From contig JAIRXR010000004.1 of assembly GCA_031268175.1 (NCBI GenBank), forward strand, positions 1-60,740: a stretch of 60,740 bases of DNA. The letters are read 5' to 3'. The DNA comes from Puniceicoccales bacterium (lineage in GTDB: Bacteria; Verrucomicrobiota; Verrucomicrobiia; Opitutales; JAIRKQ01). Shown piece by piece: positions 26,885-36,605 of the stretch (positions within the stretch are counted from its first letter, which is position 1; every line of letters starts with the position of its first letter). Both the position numbers and the translations under genes were made by a program. The notes beneath the pieces are model-generated. The model worked only from the letters and a program-made list of their open reading frames with translations, was not told the DNA's origin and ran no database searches.

Positions 26885-27199
26885 CTATTCCTGGATTGAT
26901 TCTATCCTAATGACGGATATTTCCTGGCGGTGGCCACGCTTACGCTGATACCCCTTGCGCCGTTTTTTCTTGAAAACCATGACCTTTTTCGCCCGTTTAT
27001 TTTCGAGTATTTTAACGCGAACGCTAGCACCTTCGACGAGCGGTGCTCCGACTTTCGTGGCGTTCTCGGATTCAAGCAGCAGGACCTCTCCTATGGAAAT
27101 CTCATCTCCGGCAGACGAACCGGCATATCTATCGACGAAGATAATATCACCACCATGCACGGTGAATTGCTTGCCCTGCGTCCTAATAACTGCCTTCAT
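26885..27199 (-). CDS. rplU: 50S ribosomal protein L21
   Basis: 104 residues from the ATG at 27199, where the family start [14 protein letters not shown] begins; an earlier in-frame start would add seven unsupported residues. The C-terminus has the L21 signature [15 protein letters not shown]. It binds 23S rRNA. It is the first gene of the rplU-rpmA operon and is divergent from trxB, with the promoters presumably in the roughly 120 bases between. Confidence 0.96.
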   Translation of the reverse strand: MKAVIRTQGKQFTVHGGDIIFVDRYAGSSAGDEISIGEVLLLESENATKVGAPLVEGASVRVKILENKRAKKVMVFKKKRRKGYQRKRGHRQEISVIRIESIQE

Positions 27200-27319
27200 G
27201 TGATGATTGGCAATAAACATACTGCGACCGGAAAATCAAGGTTTTTTTGAAACATTTTATCGGTAGCCATTTTGATTTTTCTTTTAAAAAAAAATTTTTG
27301 CCGTAGAATTCGCAGGGGA

Positions 27320-28264
27320 GTGGATGATGCTAGAAGAATTGTCATAGTTGGCAGTGGTTGCGCTGGGCTGACAGCGGCCACGTACGCCGCGCGGGCGAAT
27401 TTGTCTCCGCTGGTGATAAGTGGATTGCAGCCCGGAGGGCAACTGACCACAACAAATAATGTCGAAAATTTCCCCGGGTTCCCATGTGGAATAAACGGAT
27501 TTGAGCTAACAAGCAACATGAGGCTGCAGGCGGAGCGGTTTGGGGCGCAGTTCACCGACGACAGCGTTGAGGACGTTGATTTTTACAGCGACGTAAAAGG
27601 AGTAATGTGCGCAAGTGAGAAATTTCGGGCAGAAGCGGTGATCGTCGCAACTGGCGCGGCGCCGAAATTGCTCGGGGTGCCCGGCGAGAAGGAATTTTTT
27701 GGCGGGCGCGGCGTAAGCGTCTGCGCGACCTGTGACGGTGCGTTTTACAAGGGAAAGGATGTGGCGGTAGTCGGCGGCGGTGATGCGGCCTGCGAGGAGG
27801 CGCTATTTTTGACAAATTTTTGCCAAAGGGTATACCTTATCCACCGCCGCGACACGCTTAGGGCGGTACAGCTGATGAGAGAGCGCGTGCTTGGAAACGG
27901 AAAGATCGTTCTAGTTCTGAACAGTGTGGTCAGTGAGATTTTTGGCAAGGAAAAAGTGGAGGGCGTCAGGGTGAAAAACGCCATGGACGGCACCGGAAGT
28001 GAAATTGCGTGCGCAGGAGTGTTCGTGGCCATAGGACACGAACCAAACACGAAGCAATTCGCAAAATTTTTAAATCTCGACGAAAATGGCTACATAGTGT
28101 GCAGGGAAAATTCGTTCGTCGAGACCAATGTCCCGGGGGTTTTCGCCGCCGGTGACTGCTCCGATGGGGTGTATAGGCAGGCGATAGTAGCAGCTGGCAC
28201 GGGCGCGATGGCCGCCATTGCCGCCGAAAAATACATTTGTGAGCGTTTGGGAAAGGTGAAGTGA
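27320..28264 (+). CDS. trxB: Thioredoxin reductase
   Basis: 314 residues from a GTG at 27320. A TTG at 27272 would add 16 basic residues not typical of the family, and no ATG is available. The N-terminal FAD motif is GSGCAGLTAA, the redox-active disulfide is CATCDG, the NADPH-binding motif is GGGDAACEEA, and the C-terminal FAD contact is GVFAAGDCSD. It passes electrons from NADPH to thioredoxin in the cytoplasm. The stop overlaps the mcsA start by one base (TGATG), so redox control and arginine kinase genes are coupled here. Confidence 0.93.
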   Translation: MDDARRIVIVGSGCAGLTAATYAARANLSPLVISGLQPGGQLTTTNNVENFPGFPCGINGFELTSNMRLQAERFGAQFTDDSVEDVDFYSDVKGVMCASEKFRAEAVIVATGAAPKLLGVPGEKEFFGGRGVSVCATCDGAFYKGKDVAVVGGGDAACEEALFLTNFCQRVYLIHRRDTLRAVQLMRERVLGNGKIVLVLNSVVSEIFGKEKVEGVRVKNAMDGTGSEIACAGVFVAIGHEPNTKQFAKFLNLDENGYIVCRENSFVETNVPGVFAAGDCSDGVYRQAIVAAGTGAMAAIAAEKYICERLGKVK

Positions 28265-28833
28265 TGGACAAATGTCAATTTTGTGGGAAACAGGCAACCG
28301 TCCATATGACGCAAATAGTGAACGGGAAGATGACGGCGGTGCACATGTGCGGCGAATGCGCAGCCAAGCACGGGCTATTTGACAAAGAGGGGCTGCCGTT
28401 CGCGATGCTGTCAACCATAGGCGAGGCGCTATTTGCCGGCATCAAAAAGAGCGCATCAATGAATGGGTTGATATGCTCCAAGTGCGGGTGCACGCCGATG
28501 TCCTTCAAGGAAACAGGTCGTCTCGGATGTCCGAATTGCTACAAAGACCTGAAGCCGCTGGTCGACGGCATAGTGGAGTCCTCGCAAAAGGGAATGGTGC
28601 ACAGTGGAAAAGTTCCCAAGAGCCGCACGACGGTCGAAGTAGAAAAAGCATTGGCGGCAGACAAGGTGAAGTGTGGCGACGGCGTTGGTTCTACCGGACG
28701 CAAAGTCGGCAAAAGGGGCTCGGTGAAAGGTAGGGTAGGGGATTTGCAGAAAATGCTCGACGAGGCGATAAGGGATGAGCGCTACGAAGAGGCAGCGGCG
28801 CTGCGTGACGAAATAAGAAAGCTGAAAAAGTAG
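28264..28833 (+). CDS. mcsA: McsA-like activator protein (UvrB/UvrC motif)
   Basis: 189 residues. Two zinc-binding pairs open the protein (CQFCGK and CGECAAKHG), followed by a second set (CSKCGC and CPNCYKDL), as in McsA. The C-terminal 35 residues (LQKMLDEAIRDERYEEAAAL) form the UvrB/UvrC-like helical motif. In Firmicutes McsA activates the protein arginine kinase McsB for quality control with ClpC. It is immediately followed by mcsB, supporting this role. No ctsR or clpC gene is adjacent. Confidence 0.88.
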   Translation: MDKCQFCGKQATVHMTQIVNGKMTAVHMCGECAAKHGLFDKEGLPFAMLSTIGEALFAGIKKSASMNGLICSKCGCTPMSFKETGRLGCPNCYKDLKPLVDGIVESSQKGMVHSGKVPKSRTTVEVEKALAADKVKCGDGVGSTGRKVGKRGSVKGRVGDLQKMLDEAIRDERYEEAAALRDEIRKLKK

Positions 28834-28847
28834 GGTGGAGGCAAAGC

Positions 28848-29912
28848 ATGAACGATTTTGCGAAAAAACTTTTCCAAAACTCCAAATCAGTGGTGGATGC
28901 GATTCCCGTTGTTGTTAGCTCTCGCATAAGGCTTGCCCGCAATTTGGCGGATGCGAAATTCGTCAAATATGCCTGCAAAAGTGACTTGCGCATGATTGCA
29001 GATATGTGCATCGATGCATTGGCGAAGTGCCCGATCCTCAGTGGCAGCAATGTGGTGGCCATGGGGGATCTTCTGGAGTACGAAAGAACATCGCTGGTCG
29101 AGAGGCACATGTGCAGCCAGGAATTTACAGCGAATATCAACGAAGCGCGGCTCCTATTCACTGACGATCAGCTGATATCCATAATGATTAACGAGGAGGA
29201 TCATCTGCGCATGCAAATATTTCGGCCGAACCTGAATTTCAGGGAAATGTTCGACAGTATCAACGAAATAGATGACCACCTGTCGGAGAATTTGGACATA
29301 GCATTCGACGAGCGCTACGGATTTCTGACGTCGTGCCCAACGAACGTCGGGACTGGGATGCGCGCATCGGTGATGCTGCATCTACCGGCACTGTCAATTC
29401 TAAAGCAGATGAACAACTTGGTATTGGCCGTGCAAAAGCTAGGATTCGTAGCGAGAGGTTTATTCGGCGAGGGTTCCGATTCGCAGGGCAATTTCTTTCA
29501 AATATCCAACCAGCAGACGCTTGGGCTCTCGGAGGTTGACATCCTATCGCGCCTGTCCCAAATAATAAAGTCAATCATCGACTATGAGCTAAATTTCCGC
29601 GAAATCGTCAAAAAGGAAAGGATCGTTTGGCTCTACGATAACATCGGCCGCGCATTGGGCATCCTCAGAGGTTGCTACTCCATGGCGTCGGTGGACGCCA
29701 TAAACTGCATTTCCCTGATGATGTTGGCATCCGATTTGGAGTATCTGCCGAACGATTTGCGCCACGAGTTGAATCAAATTATGATGAAAATGCAGGGTTC
29801 GCACCTGCAGGTACTGGCAAATAGGCCACTGAACGCCGCTGAGCGCGATATCAAGCGTGCAGAAATCCTCAGGGAATTTTTCGCAACTGTTCCAAATTTA
29901 AAATTTATGTGA
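28848..29912 (+). CDS. mcsB: Protein arginine kinase McsB
   Basis: 354 residues, close to the 360 typical of McsB. It has the ATP:guanido phosphotransferase motifs SSRIRLARNL (near residue 23), NEEDHLRMQ (about 120), LTSCPTNVGTGMRASVMLHL (about 160) and RGLFGEGSDSQGNFFQISNQ (about 200), including the catalytic Cys in SCPTN. It phosphorylates arginine residues in misfolded or regulatory proteins, marking them for Clp proteolysis. Gene order trxB-mcsA-mcsB with tiny gaps indicates one operon, ended by a hairpin downstream. Confidence 0.93.
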   Translation: MNDFAKKLFQNSKSVVDAIPVVVSSRIRLARNLADAKFVKYACKSDLRMIADMCIDALAKCPILSGSNVVAMGDLLEYERTSLVERHMCSQEFTANINEARLLFTDDQLISIMINEEDHLRMQIFRPNLNFREMFDSINEIDDHLSENLDIAFDERYGFLTSCPTNVGTGMRASVMLHLPALSILKQMNNLVLAVQKLGFVARGLFGEGSDSQGNFFQISNQQTLGLSEVDILSRLSQIIKSIIDYELNFREIVKKERIVWLYDNIGRALGILRGCYSMASVDAINCISLMMLASDLEYLPNDLRHELNQIMMKMQGSHLQVLANRPLNAAERDIKRAEILREFFATVPNLKFM

Positions 29913-29916
29913 AGTG

Positions 29917-29957
29917 GCCGAAAATTTTACAGCTGCATTCGGCTTAAAATTTTTTTT
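29917..29957 (+). terminator. Likely intrinsic terminator after mcsB
   Basis: GCCGAA at 29917-29922 pairs with TTCGGC at 29938-29943 across a 15-base loop, followed by ttaaaatttttttt. The stem is only six pairs, so strength is modest, but the T-run and position between operons fit a terminator. Confidence 0.5.
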
Positions 29958-29995
29958 GACAACGTTGGGAATAACTGCAACAAGTGTCGCCATCG

Positions 29996-31066
29996 ATGAC
30001 CGATATTCGGATCAAAAATCTTACCAAGCGTTTCGATTCTGTGGCTGCGCTTGATGGCATTGATTTACACATATCCAGCGGTGAATTGTTTTTTTTGCTC
30101 GGTCCAAGTGGCTGCGGAAAGACTACGCTGCTGCGTTCCATTGCCGGGTTCTATACGCCAAACGAAGGTCGCATAATCTTTGGAAAAAACGACGTCACGA
30201 ATGTGCAGCCGCACAAGCGAAAGGTTGGGATGGTGTTTCAAAACTACGCGCTGTGGCCGCACATGACGGTATTTCAAAACGTTTCCTTCGGCCTGGAAAA
30301 CAACGGGATATCGCGGGCAAAAATAAAAAATTTGGTCCACGAGATTTTGGCAAAGGTGAAGCTCGACCAATACGCCAACAGGAAGCCGAACGAGCTATCA
30401 GGTGGTCAGCAGCAGCGCGTTGCCCTCGCGAGGGCGCTCGTTGTGCATCCGCGGTGCCTCCTGCTCGATGAGCCGCTGTCAAATTTGGACGCACAGTTGC
30501 GCAACGACATGCGCTGTGAAATAAGGAACATCTGCAAGGAACACAAACTCACAACGATTTACGTTACGCACGATCAAAAGGAAGCGCTGTCCATAGCCGA
30601 TAGAATCGCCGTATTTTCCAAGGGGAAAATTGATCAAATTGGAACCCCGGTGCAGCTGTACAAATTTCCGAGCACGCGCTTTACGGCTGGCTTTGTCGGC
30701 GAAACGAATCTCATAGACGGCGTCATCGTGCGCGTAGGCGCCGGAGAAGCGATTGCTAGGACAAAGGTTGGGAATTTCAGGGGAATTTTGAGTGCCGGCG
30801 CGAGGGATCCGCGACCCGGAGAAAAGGTTTACATTTCGGTGAGGCCAGAGTGCTTCAAGCTCAGCGATTTTCCGATATTGGAAAACAGCGTGGGCGGTTC
30901 CGTGGGGAACATAACATACTTCGGCGAGGTTGCTCACTATGAATTCGAAAGTGGAGGAATCGTACTGCGCATTTCCGAAATAAATCCCAGCCATTTTGCA
31001 AACGTCAGACACAGGGGCATGTATGCCACTGTTTCCCGCGAGGACGTCGTAATTTTAAGGTCATAG
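29996..31066 (+). CDS. ABC transporter ATP-binding protein (FbpC/PotA type)
   Basis: 356 residues from the ATG at 29996 (a GTG at 29984 is an alternative). Walker A GPSGCGKTT, Q-loop FQNYALWPHM, signature LSGGQQQR, Walker B LLLDEPLSNLD and H-loop THDQKEA are intact. The last 120 residues form a TOBE-type regulatory domain (ETNLIDG, SVRPECFKL). This is the class importing iron(III), polyamines or sugars. The next gene encodes a Fe3+/spermidine-like binding protein, so the two probably serve one importer, but no permease gene lies in the window. Confidence 0.88.
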   Translation: MTDIRIKNLTKRFDSVAALDGIDLHISSGELFFLLGPSGCGKTTLLRSIAGFYTPNEGRIIFGKNDVTNVQPHKRKVGMVFQNYALWPHMTVFQNVSFGLENNGISRAKIKNLVHEILAKVKLDQYANRKPNELSGGQQQRVALARALVVHPRCLLLDEPLSNLDAQLRNDMRCEIRNICKEHKLTTIYVTHDQKEALSIADRIAVFSKGKIDQIGTPVQLYKFPSTRFTAGFVGETNLIDGVIVRVGAGEAIARTKVGNFRGILSAGARDPRPGEKVYISVRPECFKLSDFPILENSVGGSVGNITYFGEVAHYEFESGGIVLRISEINPSHFANVRHRGMYATVSREDVVILRS

Positions 31067-31077
31067 CGAAGCAGGCG

Positions 31078-32742
31078 ATGTTCGAAACAAAAAAGGTAGT
31101 GGTCATCGCAATAGTAGCGTTGGCCGTTGGCGTTCCGTTTATTTTTAGGGAAAAGAGCAGCAGCATAATTCCGATTGGCAATGCGGAAACGCTGGTTATT
31201 ATCACACCGCACAATGAAGCTCTGCGCCGGGAGTACTCGATCGGGTTCAAAAAATGGTACAAGGCGATGACCGGGAAAGATGTCAATTTGGACTGGCGGT
31301 ACCAGGGCGGTGGTCGCGACGCCATCAGGTACATTGAGTCGATGTTCGCCAACAATTTTCGTCTACATTGGACCGAAGAGTTGCACCACGAATGGAACAC
31401 AACCACGGCCGCAGCTTTCGCTGCAAGGTCGGAAAAGATGCTAGACGTCGCTGTAAATGCGCCCGAGTGGGCCGTGACGATGAAATTTTTTGAATCCAAT
31501 GTCGGATGCGGAGCCGACATTCTATTCGGCTGTGGTACGCCAGAGCACAAATCCCAGGCGGAAAAAGGAAATTTGGTTCCATGCGAATTGCTATTCGAGT
31601 GTCCGGACATGTTTGACGATGACACGATTCCGGAATTTCTTTCCGGCAACAGGCTTTGGGATAGGAAGGGTAGGTGGTTCGGTGCTTCACTTTCGGCATT
31701 TGGCATAATTTACAACCGCGAGGCCATCGAAGAAGATGGCATAGGCTTTTTCCCGAAAATGTGGACGGACATCGGTCGCCCGGAATTTTTTGGGAAATTG
31801 GCCATTGTCGACCCGACTAAGAGCAGCTCAACGCAGAAGTCATTTGGCATGTTGATTCAGCAGCAGATGCAAATTTGCTACGATGAGCTGCTCGAAAAGC
31901 GTGGAGTAGCGGTATTGCCGAAAAAGTACGAAGCGAAGGCAATTTCCGATGGATGGATGAACGGGTTGCGGCTCATTCAAAAAATTGTTGCCAATGGGCG
32001 CTATTTTACCGAGTCCACCACGAGGCCGGTGGTTGACGTGTCATCGGGTAACTGCCTTGCCGGCATAGCAGTCGATTTTTACGGTTCCGCCGAGGCAAAG
32101 CACCTCGAAGAGCGCAGCGGGAGCAAGCGGTTCAAATTTGCCATGCCGATCGGCGGTGGTGCGCCGGAGGCAGACCCAATAGGAATTTTTAGAGGAGCAC
32201 AAAACCCAGAGTTGGCAAAAAAATTCATTGAATTTGTCCTATCCCTGGAGGGGCAAAAACTGCTTGATTTTAACTTGCATACGCCCGGTGGTCCGGAAAA
32301 AACAACCATGCGCCGCGTCCCAATACTGAAAACCGTGTACGAGGAGCAGTACAAGCAATACCGTTGCGATCCGACAGTGGATCCCTACGCCGCCGCGTCT
32401 TCGTTCACGTCCCATGACGAGTGGATGGGCAAAGTTTACGGCTACATTGGGGTTGTGATAAAGTTGGCATTCATCGAGCCCAGCTGCGAACTGTCCGACG
32501 CAATGAGTGCGATAATTCGCGCTAGCGGCGAAGGAAGGGAGCGAGATGCGGCCGAAGCATACGGCGTTTTGTCCGACCTGTCAGACATGTCCTACGAGAA
32601 TCTCGTGTCGCAGATAATTCCCGTTTTGGCGGGAAAGGACGTCCTGCGAAACGCCGTCCTTCAAAACGAGATCAGTGAAAAATACAGACTTCAGTATTTG
32701 AAGGCAAAGAGAATAGCCGAGGGCGACCAGCGGAAAAAGTAG
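31078..32742 (+). CDS. Extracellular solute-binding protein, iron(III)/polyamine type
   Basis: 554 residues, longer than the usual 330-400. The N-terminus is a hydrophobic anchor or signal (KKVVVIAIVALAVGVPFIF) without a lipobox. ETLVIITPHNEALRREYSIG begins the type 2 periplasmic-binding fold; later segments (GADILFGCGTP, GIIYNREAI, PEFFGKLAIVDPTKSSST, PIGIFRGAQNPELAKKF) are standard for the Fe3+/spermidine-like group. The C-terminal 120 residues are an extra helical extension. It should bind a substrate outside the inner membrane for the adjacent ATPase (11-base gap). The substrate is not predictable here. Confidence 0.82.
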   Translation: MFETKKVVVIAIVALAVGVPFIFREKSSSIIPIGNAETLVIITPHNEALRREYSIGFKKWYKAMTGKDVNLDWRYQGGGRDAIRYIESMFANNFRLHWTEELHHEWNTTTAAAFAARSEKMLDVAVNAPEWAVTMKFFESNVGCGADILFGCGTPEHKSQAEKGNLVPCELLFECPDMFDDDTIPEFLSGNRLWDRKGRWFGASLSAFGIIYNREAIEEDGIGFFPKMWTDIGRPEFFGKLAIVDPTKSSSTQKSFGMLIQQQMQICYDELLEKRGVAVLPKKYEAKAISDGWMNGLRLIQKIVANGRYFTESTTRPVVDVSSGNCLAGIAVDFYGSAEAKHLEERSGSKRFKFAMPIGGGAPEADPIGIFRGAQNPELAKKFIEFVLSLEGQKLLDFNLHTPGGPEKTTMRRVPILKTVYEEQYKQYRCDPTVDPYAAASSFTSHDEWMGKVYGYIGVVIKLAFIEPSCELSDAMSAIIRASGEGRERDAAEAYGVLSDLSDMSYENLVSQIIPVLAGKDVLRNAVLQNEISEKYRLQYLKAKRIAEGDQRKK

Positions 32743-32768
32743 TTTCGATGCTAGAACTTGCCGATCGC

Positions 32769-33794
32769 CTAGATCACAGACTGAATCGGCCTTCCTGCGA
32801 TGAAATCACGAATTATGCGTATGTTGCTATCCAAAATTCTTGAAATGGCATCCGATGAATTAAAGGCGATGTGTGGCGTTACAACCACGTTGGGCAGCTG
32901 GAGAAGCTTCGCGTTGAAAAGCGAATACATGGCAAAATTTTTGTCGCTATTTTTTACCGATTCTATGTCATTTTTTATGATCACATTTTCGTAGTCCAGC
33001 ACGTCCAATCCGGCGCCTCCCACCTTTCCGGAAATGATCGCTTCGTAGAGATCCATCGAGTTGATTAGTTCCCCTCGTGCGATATTTATGATGCATACTC
33101 CGTCCTTCATTTGGCCGATGGTGTCACGGTTGATGAAGTGGTAATTGTCGGCCGTTGCCGGGCAGTTGAGGGCTATTACATCCGATTCCGCTAGCAGATC
33201 GCCGATGGCGACATATTTGCAAATTCCAGCGTCGACCAGCTTGCCGTTGGGGAATGGGTCGGTTGCTATGACATTGCAGCCAAAGGCGTGGCAAAGCTTT
33301 GCGAAGTAGCTGCCTACGGCGCCCGTTCCAACGACACCCACTGTCTTGCCGAAGAGATCCATTCCAGTGTCCTCATTGACCTTGACTATGCCATTTCTTA
33401 GCTTGTAGTTCGAAAATCCAATTTTTCTCGTGAGGTTCAGCAGCATCCCAACGGCGTACTCAGCTACGGTCACTTCGCCGTATCCTGCCACATTTGCAAC
33501 TCTTATTCCACGCGCCCTACAGTACTCCATGTCAACGTTGTTGTATCCCGTCGAGCGCGTGGCAATTAGCTCTAGGTTTTTGAAATTTTCCAAAAGATCC
33601 GCCGACAGGTTGGAATACACGAATGTTGAGATGATTTCAGCATGTGAGGAGTGCTGCAAAATTTCGTCGGAGACGTCATTTAGGCGCTCGGGAAAAATTA
33701 CGCAGTCGGCCAATTCTCCGAGCCCGTGCCGTTCGAGGTATGACCACGTGTTCGCATCGGCGTCACAGAAAATCGCCATGCGTTTCCCACCCAT
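32769..33794 (-). CDS. D-isomer 2-hydroxyacid dehydrogenase, D-lactate dehydrogenase-like
   Basis: 341 residues. The NAD-binding motif GVVGTGAVGSYFAKLC lies near residue 155. The catalytic Arg sits in INIARGELI, the Glu is expected near GGAGLDVLDYE, and His is in VVTPHIAFNS. Overall it matches D-lactate dehydrogenases (LdhA-type), reducing pyruvate to D-lactate with NADH and thereby regenerating NAD during fermentation. This agrees with the anaerobic NADH modules at 51.5-53.7 kb. It is a single gene, divergent from the DUF2608 gene. Confidence 0.85.
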   Translation of the reverse strand: MGGKRMAIFCDADANTWSYLERHGLGELADCVIFPERLNDVSDEILQHSSHAEIISTFVYSNLSADLLENFKNLELIATRSTGYNNVDMEYCRARGIRVANVAGYGEVTVAEYAVGMLLNLTRKIGFSNYKLRNGIVKVNEDTGMDLFGKTVGVVGTGAVGSYFAKLCHAFGCNVIATDPFPNGKLVDAGICKYVAIGDLLAESDVIALNCPATADNYHFINRDTIGQMKDGVCIINIARGELINSMDLYEAIISGKVGGAGLDVLDYENVIIKNDIESVKNSDKNFAMYSLFNAKLLQLPNVVVTPHIAFNSSDAISRILDSNIRIIRDFIAGRPIQSVI

Positions 33795-33973
33795 GTCGTC
33801 CTCAGCTTACGCATCGCAGCAATTTTTTCAATGGTAAATTGATTAAATTACAGTTTTAGTTTTTATTTGTTGACGAATTCGCAAATTATTTTTGATCTTA
33901 GGTTTGATTTGTGGGCGATTTAGTCCTAGGCTGTGCCCCGTGCACTATCCGTGAATTGAATTGAGATGTGCAA

Positions 33974-34795
33974 ATGATAGTAGTTACCGATGACATAGGC
34001 GACATAAAGAAGGAGCTGCGTTCCGCGGACACTGATACTTTGGTTGCATTCGACTGCGATGATGTTTTGACGACGCTCGAGGATCAAATCTGGAAGCGTG
34101 AAAATTATCAATTTTTTGTCAAATGGTGTGCGAATGCATTTTCCGATGCTTCAATGGAGACGCTGCATTGCGTCTCCGATTTTATCCTTACGGTCGGCAG
34201 GAATTGTTTAGTTAACGAAGAGATGCCGAGGATCGTTGATGATTTACATGCGAAAAATATTCAATCGATGGTCCTAACTGCATTGTCCCAGAGACCTGTC
34301 GGAAGTATCACAGACCCACTGCGATGGCGCGTGGCAACGCTGAATGGGTTTGGCTATAATTTCGGGAAGTTTTGGCCGGCGTTGGCGGATAAGCGCTTCG
34401 ACGAATTCGCTTGCGCCTACCAGCCGGAGTATAGTTCCGGCGTGGTCTGTTCCGGCGAAACACCGAAGGGACAAAGTCTGCGTGCCTTTCTCAAACACGC
34501 AGCTATCAGCCCGAGGAAGGTAATTTTTATCGACGACAAGGAAGACACGGTGGAAGACGTCAAAGCGACCTGCGAATCGATGGAAATCGCATTCGTTGGA
34601 ATTCAATACTTGGAAGCGAGCAAAGTAGTTTCTGCGGTGCCATTCTCGGAGGAAATGATGGAATACCAGTTGAACACGCTGAAGGAAAAAAATATCTGGC
34701 TGCCAGATGGCGAGGCGCATGGCCGATTGAAGGCCGCCTTTGCAGAAAAGCGAAAGGCCGCCGACAGTGCGGATGGGATGATTGGCGTTTCCTGA
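33974..34795 (+). CDS. DUF2608 family HAD-like protein
   Basis: 273 residues from the ATG at 33974. The HAD-type first motif is FDCDDVLTT (residues about 26-34), the second region is SMVLTALS, and the last acidic motif is VIFIDDKEDTVEDV near residue 185. These are the hallmarks of the DUF2608 family, found mainly in intracellular or host-associated bacteria such as Legionella, Rickettsiales and Chlamydiae. A phosphatase-like activity is likely but the substrate is unknown. No signal peptide is seen. It supports a host-associated lifestyle. Confidence 0.8.
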   Translation: MIVVTDDIGDIKKELRSADTDTLVAFDCDDVLTTLEDQIWKRENYQFFVKWCANAFSDASMETLHCVSDFILTVGRNCLVNEEMPRIVDDLHAKNIQSMVLTALSQRPVGSITDPLRWRVATLNGFGYNFGKFWPALADKRFDEFACAYQPEYSSGVVCSGETPKGQSLRAFLKHAAISPRKVIFIDDKEDTVEDVKATCESMEIAFVGIQYLEASKVVSAVPFSEEMMEYQLNTLKEKNIWLPDGEAHGRLKAAFAEKRKAADSADGMIGVS

Positions 34796-34830
34796 GCGGC
34801 GAAATTGCTGCTCCTGCGAAGCTCAGCGAG

Positions 34831-36267
34831 CTACTCAATGTATTGCCCGGCGGCTATCGTTGGCTTGCCTTCCAAATTTTCCCACTTTTGCAAAAAGTCA
34901 TGCTTGCTATCGGCGAAGGTTGGACTTATTTCAATGTCGAACGGAGGAAGTCCATTCGCATCCATTGGAATGTCGATCCCAGCGGCGCGCAGCCAGCTGG
35001 CAAATAATTTCACCTGATCCCGGTGGCACGTTTTTAGGGAATCCATGCCTTCGAGGTGTTTGATTGGGCTAAAGTTAGCGCCTCGCTCGCTTTCCAGGAT
35101 TGTTGTTCGGTCGGCGAATGGGAGGATGTCGAAGATGAACATTTCAAGCTTGAGCCCGTTGGGGACCTTCGGACTCACCGGTTCGCCGAGGGAATCTATC
35201 GTCGGCACCGTCTTTTGCGCGATGTGGTACGGAATTTCGGACTTGATGTCCTTTCCGTTGAAGCGCTTGATAAATGGAACATCCAGCAGGTGTATCGCCG
35301 TATTTCCGGCGCAGAAGACCAAGCTGCCTTCGGAATTCCGCAGCATAGCCTGCTCCTTTGGCAGGTCAAAGTATTCTATGACGCGGCATCTCCCATTGCT
35401 TTCACAAAATACGCCAACTTTTTCCTCCGCGTACAGCTTTCTGACCATCCGCGATGATACCTGCGCCTGATTTTTTACGTGAACACCGACAAAATATGGA
35501 TCGACGCAACGGACAAGCGGATTGTCGACTTGAAAATAACTTAAAATTTCTATGCCAAGATTTTCCAACATCGCCAGCAAGCCGGATCTTCCAAGGGCCT
35601 TCAGCGATCCACCGTGACCATCCGGATGCATGGCAATCCTGCTCGTCGTTTCCATTATGATTTTTCCTTCGGCTGTGATAGCTGGCATTTGACCCTGCTT
35701 CAAAAAATGTATATTTTCAATGCCAAAGGAGTTGTTTTTGCCGAAAAATTCTATGGTTTCATTGTGCGTGCGCTCGCTCGTCATCACTATCCAGTTGATT
35801 GTCACATCGTAGCGCCGTTCCGATGCTTTGATTTTTTCCGCGAATACTTGAAACAGCGACTTCTTTTTGATTGGAGTCACCTGCAATGTTCCCTTCGGGA
35901 CGATGCAGCCCATTCGTGTTCCCTCCCCGCCGGCAACGGTGAACACGGCAATTTTTCCATCCCTTATTTTCTGTTCGCCGATCGCAACCGCTTCCTTCCA
36001 CTTCTGCCAATCGACCTCGGAATTTGGAAATTTTATGAATTTTGCCGGTGCTAGGGGGCCAATGTTTTTCTGCCTCGAAGCATTGTGCAGTGCTCCGTCG
36101 ATGATTTTCGACAGGTAATCCATGTCGATAGTTTTTACTTGTTGGATCAGCTTGGATTGCTCGTCGCTGGAGAGTATTTCCCAAAACTTAAAAACGTGCT
36201 CCTGCCCGCACTTGCAAAATTGAAGCCGCAATTCCTTAGCCTGTCTATCTATCATATTATTCGTCAA
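34831..36267 (-). CDS. UDPGP-family uridylyltransferase (UDP-GlcNAc/UDP-sugar pyrophosphorylase type)
   Basis: 478 residues resembling eukaryotic-type UDP-N-acetylhexosamine pyrophosphorylase rather than bacterial GlmU or GalU. The nucleotide-binding loop is VAGGEGTRMGCIVPKGTLQV near residue 112; other family segments are HPDGHGGSLKAL, SYFQVDNPLV, and LKLEMFIFDILPFA near the end. It joins UTP with a sugar 1-phosphate to give a UDP-sugar for envelope polymers. Its ATG overlaps the stop of the ftsB-like gene (ATGA), so the two are coupled. Confidence 0.85.
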   Translation of the reverse strand: MTNNMIDRQAKELRLQFCKCGQEHVFKFWEILSSDEQSKLIQQVKTIDMDYLSKIIDGALHNASRQKNIGPLAPAKFIKFPNSEVDWQKWKEAVAIGEQKIRDGKIAVFTVAGGEGTRMGCIVPKGTLQVTPIKKKSLFQVFAEKIKASERRYDVTINWIVMTSERTHNETIEFFGKNNSFGIENIHFLKQGQMPAITAEGKIIMETTSRIAMHPDGHGGSLKALGRSGLLAMLENLGIEILSYFQVDNPLVRCVDPYFVGVHVKNQAQVSSRMVRKLYAEEKVGVFCESNGRCRVIEYFDLPKEQAMLRNSEGSLVFCAGNTAIHLLDVPFIKRFNGKDIKSEIPYHIAQKTVPTIDSLGEPVSPKVPNGLKLEMFIFDILPFADRTTILESERGANFSPIKHLEGMDSLKTCHRDQVKLFASWLRAAGIDIPMDANGLPPFDIEISPTFADSKHDFLQKWENLEGKPTIAAGQYIE

Positions 36268-36605
36268 TCTTCAAATCTGAAAATCTTCTCCTTTTGCCCT
36301 ATGTATCCAGCTTTCTCGCGGACAACTTGTTCCATAAAATCCTTGTTGGTCAACATTTTTCGCATGTGATCCTGTTTCATGGCTAATTGTTTTTCCGCTT
36401 CTCCGGTTTTTTCCAATAGCGGACGCACTCTACACCGCAGTCGACTATGCTCTTTCTGCGCATCGACTAGCTCAATTACCAGCCTTGCGTTGCAGAATAC
36501 AAGCCCACTAAATGCAGAAATCAATAGGATTTTCCGGCATGCGCCCATCGCAGAAGCCACCGCAAGGTAAAAAAATCTTCTAGAATTAAAAGATAAAAGC
36601 GCCAA
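36264..36605 (-). CDS. FtsB/DivIC-like septum formation initiator
   Basis: 113 residues. One N-terminal membrane segment (ILLISAFSGLVFCNARLVI) is followed by a coiled coil (about residues 45-85) and a short FtsB/DivIC-type end (FMEQVVREKAGYIGQKEKI), where the REK-GY core is typical. It would act in the periplasm with FtsL and FtsQ at the division site. An internal ATG at 36548 would give a shorter cytoplasmic tail closer to the family and may be the true start. It is coupled to the downstream pyrophosphorylase gene. Confidence 0.75.
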   Translation of the reverse strand: MALLSFNSRRFFYLAVASAMGACRKILLISAFSGLVFCNARLVIELVDAQKEHSRLRCRVRPLLEKTGEAEKQLAMKQDHMRKMLTNKDFMEQVVREKAGYIGQKEKIFRFED

